From NCBI GenBank assembly GCA_900766575.1, contig CAAFVW010000098.1:1-6328 (forward strand): 6,328 nt of DNA. Direction: 5' to 3'. This document shows positions 4,881-6,328 of the stretch, in pieces; position 1 is the first letter of the stretch; every line of letters starts with the position of its first letter. The stretch comes from Lachnospiraceae bacterium (lineage in GTDB: Bacteria > Bacillota > Clostridia > Lachnospirales > Lachnospiraceae). The notes under the pieces are model-generated. The model searched no databases, was not told where the DNA came from, and was given only the letters and a program-made list of their open reading frames with translations. Position numbers and translations under genes: made by a program.

Positions 4881-6328
4881 CTATGCATGAACCTTTGCCA
4901 GTACATCATCAATGCTTCCGGCATTCAGGAAGTAGCTCTCCGGAATATCATCATGCTTGCCGTCCAGGATCTCACGGAATCCACGGATGGTCTCGCTGAT
5001 CGGTACATATTTTCCTTCCAGACCGGTGAACTGTCCTGCCACGAAGAAAGGCTGGGACAGGAATCTCTGGATCTTACGTGCACGGGATACTACCAGCTTG
5101 TCTTCCTCGGAAAGTTCATCCATACCAAGGATAGCGATAATATCCTGTAATTCTTTATATCTCTGCAGAATCTCCTGAACACCGCGGGCAGTCTCATAAT
5201 GCTCTTTACCCACGATTCTGGGATCCAGAATACGGGATGTGGACTCCAGAGGATCTACTGCGGGATAAATTCCCAACTCAACGATAGAACGGGACAGAAC
5301 CGTGGTGGCATCCAGATGTGCGAATGTGGTCGCAGGTGCCGGGTCTGTCAGGTCATCCGCAGGCACATAAACTGCCTGTACGGAAGTAATGGAACCATTC
5401 TTGGTGGATGTGATACGCTCCTGCAGCGCACCCATCTCTGTCTGCAGTGTCGGCTGATATCCTACTGCGGAGGGCATACGTCCCAACAGTGCGGATACCT
5501 CACTTCCGGCCTGGGTGAATCGGAAAATGTTGTCGATGAACAACAGCACATCCTTACCGCCCTTATCACGGAAGTACTCTGCCATGGTCAGTCCGGTCAG
5601 ACCGACTCTCATTCTTGCTCCGGGGGGCTCATTCATCTGTCCAAATACCATGGTGGTCTTGTCCAGTACGCCAGATTCCTGCATCTCGTGATACAGGTCA
5701 TTACCCTCACGGGTACGCTCACCTACACCGGTGAATACGGAGTATCCGCCATGCTCGGTTGCAATATTACGGATCAGCTCCTGAATCAGTACGGTCTTGC
5801 CTACACCGGCACCACCGAACAGACCGATTTTACCACCCTTCTGATAAGGGCAGAGCAGGTCAACGACCTTAATACCGGTCTCCAGCAGTTCTGTGTCCGT
5901 AGACTGCTCTGCGAAGGTCGGTGCAGCACGGTGGATAGGCTCGTAAGATACCCCCTCCGGTACCGGCTTGTTATCAATCGGCTGACCCAGTACATTAAAT
6001 ATTCTGCCCAGGGTATTTTCTCCTACCGGTACGGAAATCGGGGCTCCGGTGGCGATTGCCTCCATTCCTCTTACCAGTCCGTCGGTAGTACCCATGGCGA
6101 TACATCTGACAGTATCATCACCCAAGTGCTGGGAGACTTCTACTACCAGTTCTCCTCCATCTCTGGTAGGGATTCGGATCGCGTCGTTGATCTCGGGTAG
6201 TTCCCCCTCATCGAAGCGTACATCCAGTACGTCCTCTAGCTCCTGGGTAATGCTTCCCTGTCTTGCGCGGTTGTACTTCAGTGACAGATCACTGATCATA
6301 TCCTCCGCATTACTGGTGGCATTATCCA
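4881..6328 (-). CDS. atpD: F-type ATP synthase subunit beta, N-terminus replaced by in-frame gamma tail; open at window edge
   Basis: Catalytic beta subunit of the F1 sector, which makes or hydrolyses ATP at the alpha/beta interfaces on the cytoplasmic side of the membrane. Residues are numbered from the Met at 6299. Seen: Walker A GGAGVGKT at 162-169, catalytic Glu194 in GERTREGN, Walker B around LLFIDN 252-257, the family signature PAVDPLESTS at 346-355, and DELSEED at 394-400. From about residue 24 (VLDVRF) to the stop the protein is collinear with normal beta subunits. Residues 1-21, and the nine codons upstream to the edge, are instead gamma C-terminal helix (DNATSNAEDMISDLSLKYN...), so no beta start codon or ribosome binding site exists. 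GGAGG lies only 2 nt before the ATG at 6299, too close for good initiation. Gly422 replaces the usual Glu in VAEQFTG. The stop is 20 bp before atpC. Identity is certain; whether the fused frame is real is not. Confidence 0.95.
   Translation of the reverse strand, partial: DNATSNAEDMISDLSLKYNRARQGSITQELEDVLDVRFDEGELPEINDAIRIPTRDGGELVVEVSQHLGDDTVRCIAMGTTDGLVRGMEAIATGAPISVPVGENTLGRIFNVLGQPIDNKPVPEGVSYEPIHRAAPTFAEQSTDTELLETGIKVVDLLCPYQKGGKIGLFGGAGVGKTVLIQELIRNIATEHGGYSVFTGVGERTREGNDLYHEMQESGVLDKTTMVFGQMNEPPGARMRVGLTGLTMAEYFRDKGGKDVLLFIDNIFRFTQAGSEVSALLGRMPSAVGYQPTLQTEMGALQERITSTKNGSITSVQAVYVPADDLTDPAPATTFAHLDATTVLSRSIVELGIYPAVDPLESTSRILDPRIVGKEHYETARGVQEILQRYKELQDIIAILGMDELSEEDKLVVSRARKIQRFLSQPFFVAGQFTGLEGKYVPISETIRGFREILDGKHDDIPESYFLNAGSIDDVLAKVHA
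6237..6328 (-). CDS. atpG: F-type ATP synthase subunit gamma, C-terminal fragment without stop codon
   Basis: Gamma is the rotating central shaft of F1; its C-terminal helix reaches up through the alpha3beta3 ring. The visible part reads DNATSNAEDMISDLSLKYN followed by RARQGSITQEL, which matches the highly conserved end of gamma subunits (family pattern: DNA..MI..L.L.YNRARQ..ITQE). In normal gammas about 8-12 further residues and a stop follow. Here the frame runs directly into beta sequence (VLDVRF) after two residues, Glu-Asp, that cannot be assigned to either side. The 5' part of the gene lies outside the window. The order gamma-beta-epsilon is the usual atp operon order. The exact junction is uncertain by a few codons. 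Confidence 0.85.

Noticed and set aside
5801..5995. Minus-strand 64-codon frame inside atpD
   Set aside because: Out of frame with a conserved gene, no ribosome binding site, no motif.
5199..6200. Long plus-strand open frame (333 codons) opposite atpD
   Set aside because: It lies wholly antisense to the highly conserved beta subunit, and its translation is Cys/Gln/His-rich with no recognisable motif; a shadow of the codon use on the other strand.
6237..6299. Met at 6299 as the true start of a normal atpD
   Set aside because: The codons upstream to the edge continue in frame as conserved gamma sequence, and residues 1-21 are gamma, not beta; GGAGG is only 2 nt from the ATG. It is at best a secondary start.

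Overview
The window looks like a chromosomal piece of an anaerobic Clostridia member, most likely Lachnospiraceae. This rests on the close Clostridia-like character of the ATP synthase proteins (for example the C-terminal 'GKHDDIPESYFLNAGSIDDVLAKV' type ending of beta, seen here as residues 447-470), a moderate GC content of roughly 48% judged by eye, and a small orphan protein type I associate with that family. Every gene I can support is on the minus strand, so transcription runs from high to low coordinates.

In transcription order: (1) the 3' end of the F-type ATP synthase operon (6328-4459), with the gamma tail (atpG), beta (atpD) and epsilon (atpC), closed by a strong intrinsic terminator whose stem is partly made from the last codons of atpC; (2) a 114-residue protein of unknown function (4397-4053); (3) a 125-bp gap with two possible promoters and a 17-bp hairpin; (4) a 408-residue class I SAM-dependent methyltransferase of the METTL25/RRNAD1-like type (3927-2701); (5) after 55 bp, an 843-residue membrane-anchored extracytoplasmic protein with a probable beta-propeller-like middle and a C-terminal domain resembling C39 peptidases that seems to have lost its catalytic His (2645-114); (6) an intrinsic terminator (64-24).

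The most striking observation is at the right end. The reading frame of beta has no start codon, ribosome binding site or N-terminus of its own. It continues in frame, without a stop, from the C-terminal helix of gamma. About the last 10 residues of gamma, the atpG-atpD spacer and about the first 10-15 residues of beta are absent. This is either a real deletion producing a gamma-beta fusion, which is hard to reconcile with the 1:3 gamma:beta stoichiometry of F1, or an assembly or sequencing collapse. The rest of beta carries all catalytic motifs.

The epsilon, beta and gamma parts belong to one energy-conserving machine. The three downstream genes have no evident functional link to it; the terminator after atpC marks the boundary. 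The methyltransferase and the membrane protein are probably co-transcribed, since they are 55 bp apart with no terminator between them. There is no gene-free stretch longer than 300 bases, and I saw no tRNA, rRNA, CRISPR array or mobile element.
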